IMG/VR virus record: IMGVR_UViG_3300000956_000035
Location: 1 to 37,067 of that record
Length of the DNA: 37,067 bases
Strand: one strand, 5' to 3'
Origin: a virus
The position numbers and the translations under genes are program-made. Position 1 is the first letter of the stretch, and the number at the start of each line of letters is the position of its first letter. Below are positions 36,243 through 37,067 of the stretch, piece after piece. Under the pieces are notes generated by a model. It searched no databases, had not been told where the DNA came from, and saw only the letters and a list, made by a program, of their open reading frames with translations.

Positions 36243-36993
36243 TTTGGTTTTCCTTTTTTTGCCAGTCGTACTTGCCTTCGAGAATTGAGGTCACGGTGTC
36301 CGGTCGAATGAACCAATCGAAGGTCGGCTTCCACCCGTCCGGTTGGCTAGCGAAGAGCTTCAGCGGGAACTTGGCTATCGCCGCCTGCCAGTTCCAGGAA
36401 GGGTCTTTGAGTCGTGTATTGAGCTTGTGCAGTCGGGATTGCGTCAGCTTCCGAACCTTGATGACGCCAGCGGCAGAATTCCACGCTACCCCGACAGGGT
36501 GTATTTCTTCTCCGTCTCCTTCTGCGTCTGCGTATGCTTCTCCGTCTCCTTCTGCGTGTGTTAAATCAGTTAACTCAGGTTTACAGTTGTTTACAGACTC
36601 CGCAACATCTTGTCCGTCAACAACTTGCGACTTCTTTGCACGGTAGTCCCGCATGTAATCACGCATGTAGTCCCGGCGCTCTTTTGGGTCTTTCATGTCC
36701 CGATAGGAGGCGTAGTTTACAAGCTGATAACCACGTTCACCGTTGCTAACAACGATCCTGCGGCCTTCCTGCTCTTTGGAATTTGAGTTTAGGTCGGGGG
36801 CCATGAGCACCTGTAAACATTTACGGAACTCGTCTAGCTTCATATTCAGGCGGCGGGCAATCGCTACGTCGGTCCCGATTACGTACCCCTCCGGGTCGGC
36901 AATGGCGAGCATCAGGACGAAGGTATAGCGCACGTTGATAGGCTCCTCCATCAACGAAGATTCTGTGATTCTCGCGTACAGTTTCGAGTACAC
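36169..36993 (-). CDS. Phage replication initiator with winged-helix N terminus
   Basis: 274 residues from GTG 36991-36993 (GGGAGCGGAG upstream). Residues 1-100 form a winged-helix-like domain: MEEPINVRYTFVLMLAIADP, AIARRLNMKLDEFRKCLQVL, NGERGYQLVNYASYRD, typical of phage replisome organisers. A Lys/Arg-rich tract (ERRDYMRDYMRDYRAKK) and an acidic repeat (EGDGEAYADAEGDGEE, encoded by a 21-bp direct repeat) follow. The C terminus is a helicase-loader-interaction-like domain (DPSWNWQAAIAKFPLK). The internal repeat may double as origin DNA. Confidence 0.8.
   Translation of the reverse strand: MYSKLYARITESSLMEEPINVRYTFVLMLAIADPEGYVIGTDVAIARRLNMKLDEFRKCLQVLMAPDLNSNSKEQEGRRIVVSNGERGYQLVNYASYRDMKDPKERRDYMRDYMRDYRAKKSQVVDGQDVAESVNNCKPELTDLTHAEGDGEAYADAEGDGEEIHPVGVAWNSAAGVIKVRKLTQSRLHKLNTRLKDPSWNWQAAIAKFPLKLFASQPDGWKPTFDWFIRPDTVTSILEGKYDWQKKENQNGKQPTLPIGDGQRHNPAADLSWE
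36507..36602. repeat. Direct repeats plus AT-rich stretch inside the initiator gene, candidate origin
   Basis: A 21-bp sequence beginning CTTCTCCGTC occurs exactly at 36507-36527 and 36537-36557 (30-bp period). It is followed by an AT-rich segment (36556-36602) with GTTAAC and two TTTACAG words ten bases apart. Repeats next to an AT-rich unwinding-like region inside the initiator gene are the arrangement of the lambda origin in gene O. Function is inferred. Confidence 0.5.
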
Positions 36994-37022
36994 TCGGCTC
37001 CGCTCCCTCGTAAATCCTTGCC

Positions 37023-37067
37023 TTAAAACAACACGCTCTGCTCAAGCTCTTCAAACCCCCGCCGCTT
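37023..37067 (-). CDS. C-terminal end of an upstream gene, cut by the window edge
   Basis: The last 14 codons of a leftward frame (KRRGFEELEQSVLF) end at TAA 37023-37025, 29 bases before the initiator GTG. Same strand and direction as the operon, so likely the preceding replication or regulatory gene. Nothing can be said about its function. Confidence 0.35.
   Translation of the reverse strand, partial: KRRGFEELEQSVLF

Noticed and set aside
1-37067. CRISPR arrays, rRNA genes, insertion sequences
   Set aside because: No regularly spaced repeat array, no rRNA-like segment, and no transposase-like gene with terminal inverted repeats was seen.

Overview
The window is most of an integrated, tailed-phage (siphovirus-like) genome of the HK97 type, seen from its integrase end. 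It lies in GC-rich bacterial DNA. Several proteins (a G8-domain beta-helix tailspike, Cys-rich secreted proteins, a DUF5666-like mini beta protein, many tiny membrane proteins) resemble what is usually seen around Planctomycetes; that host call is an inference from family resemblance, not a proof. The left edge (1-249) is the end of a presumed chromosomal gene. It is followed by the 5' half of a tRNA-Lys(CTT) gene that breaks off just after the anticodon stem-loop, 16 bases before the end of a tyrosine integrase gene. This is the attL junction. No right junction is in the window, so the element continues beyond 37067.

Nearly every gene reads leftwards (- strand) with stop/start overlaps, so the functional order runs from high to low coordinates. 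37-34 kb: replication initiator with internal repeats that may be the origin, DnaC-like helicase loader, Dam-like adenine methylase, PD-(D/E)XK-like nuclease. 34-30 kb: small accessory proteins, including a MazG-like protein and a DnaJ-type zinc-finger protein. 30.5-24.3 kb: a secreted Ig/Pro-rich protein, a papain-like cysteine protease, and about 18 tiny membrane, coiled-coil or Cys-containing proteins, where a lysis function is expected although no classical endolysin is visible. 24.3-18.8 kb: adsorption module (G8/beta-helix tailspike, LamG/cadherin-like fibre, a second fibre, BppU-like protein). 18.7-11.4 kb: packaging and head (HNH nuclease, small and large terminase, portal, prohead protease, a tiny HTH protein, major capsid protein, decoration-like proteins). 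11.3-7.2 kb: head-tail connectors, tail completion, tail tube and tail chaperones. 7.2-2.5 kb: tape measure, tail-tip proteins and Cys-rich proteins.

Between the late operon and the integrase (1676-2465) is a control region: a consensus-like leftward promoter overlapped by a dyad operator, a 10-bp G-rich tandem repeat, a leftward terminator, and a rightward TATAAT that would give a leaderless mRNA for a 64-residue protein. This is the only convincing + strand phage gene.

The best-supported unusual signals are: (1) a programmed -1 frameshift signal in the tail chaperone pair (A AAA AAC, 6-nt spacer, long stem-loop, 7155-7200); (2) a large two-tier RNA structure just ahead of the major capsid gene (13266-13336); (3) a papain-family protease in the lysis region; (4) direct repeats followed by AT-rich DNA inside the replication initiator gene; (5) adsorption genes placed upstream of the packaging genes.
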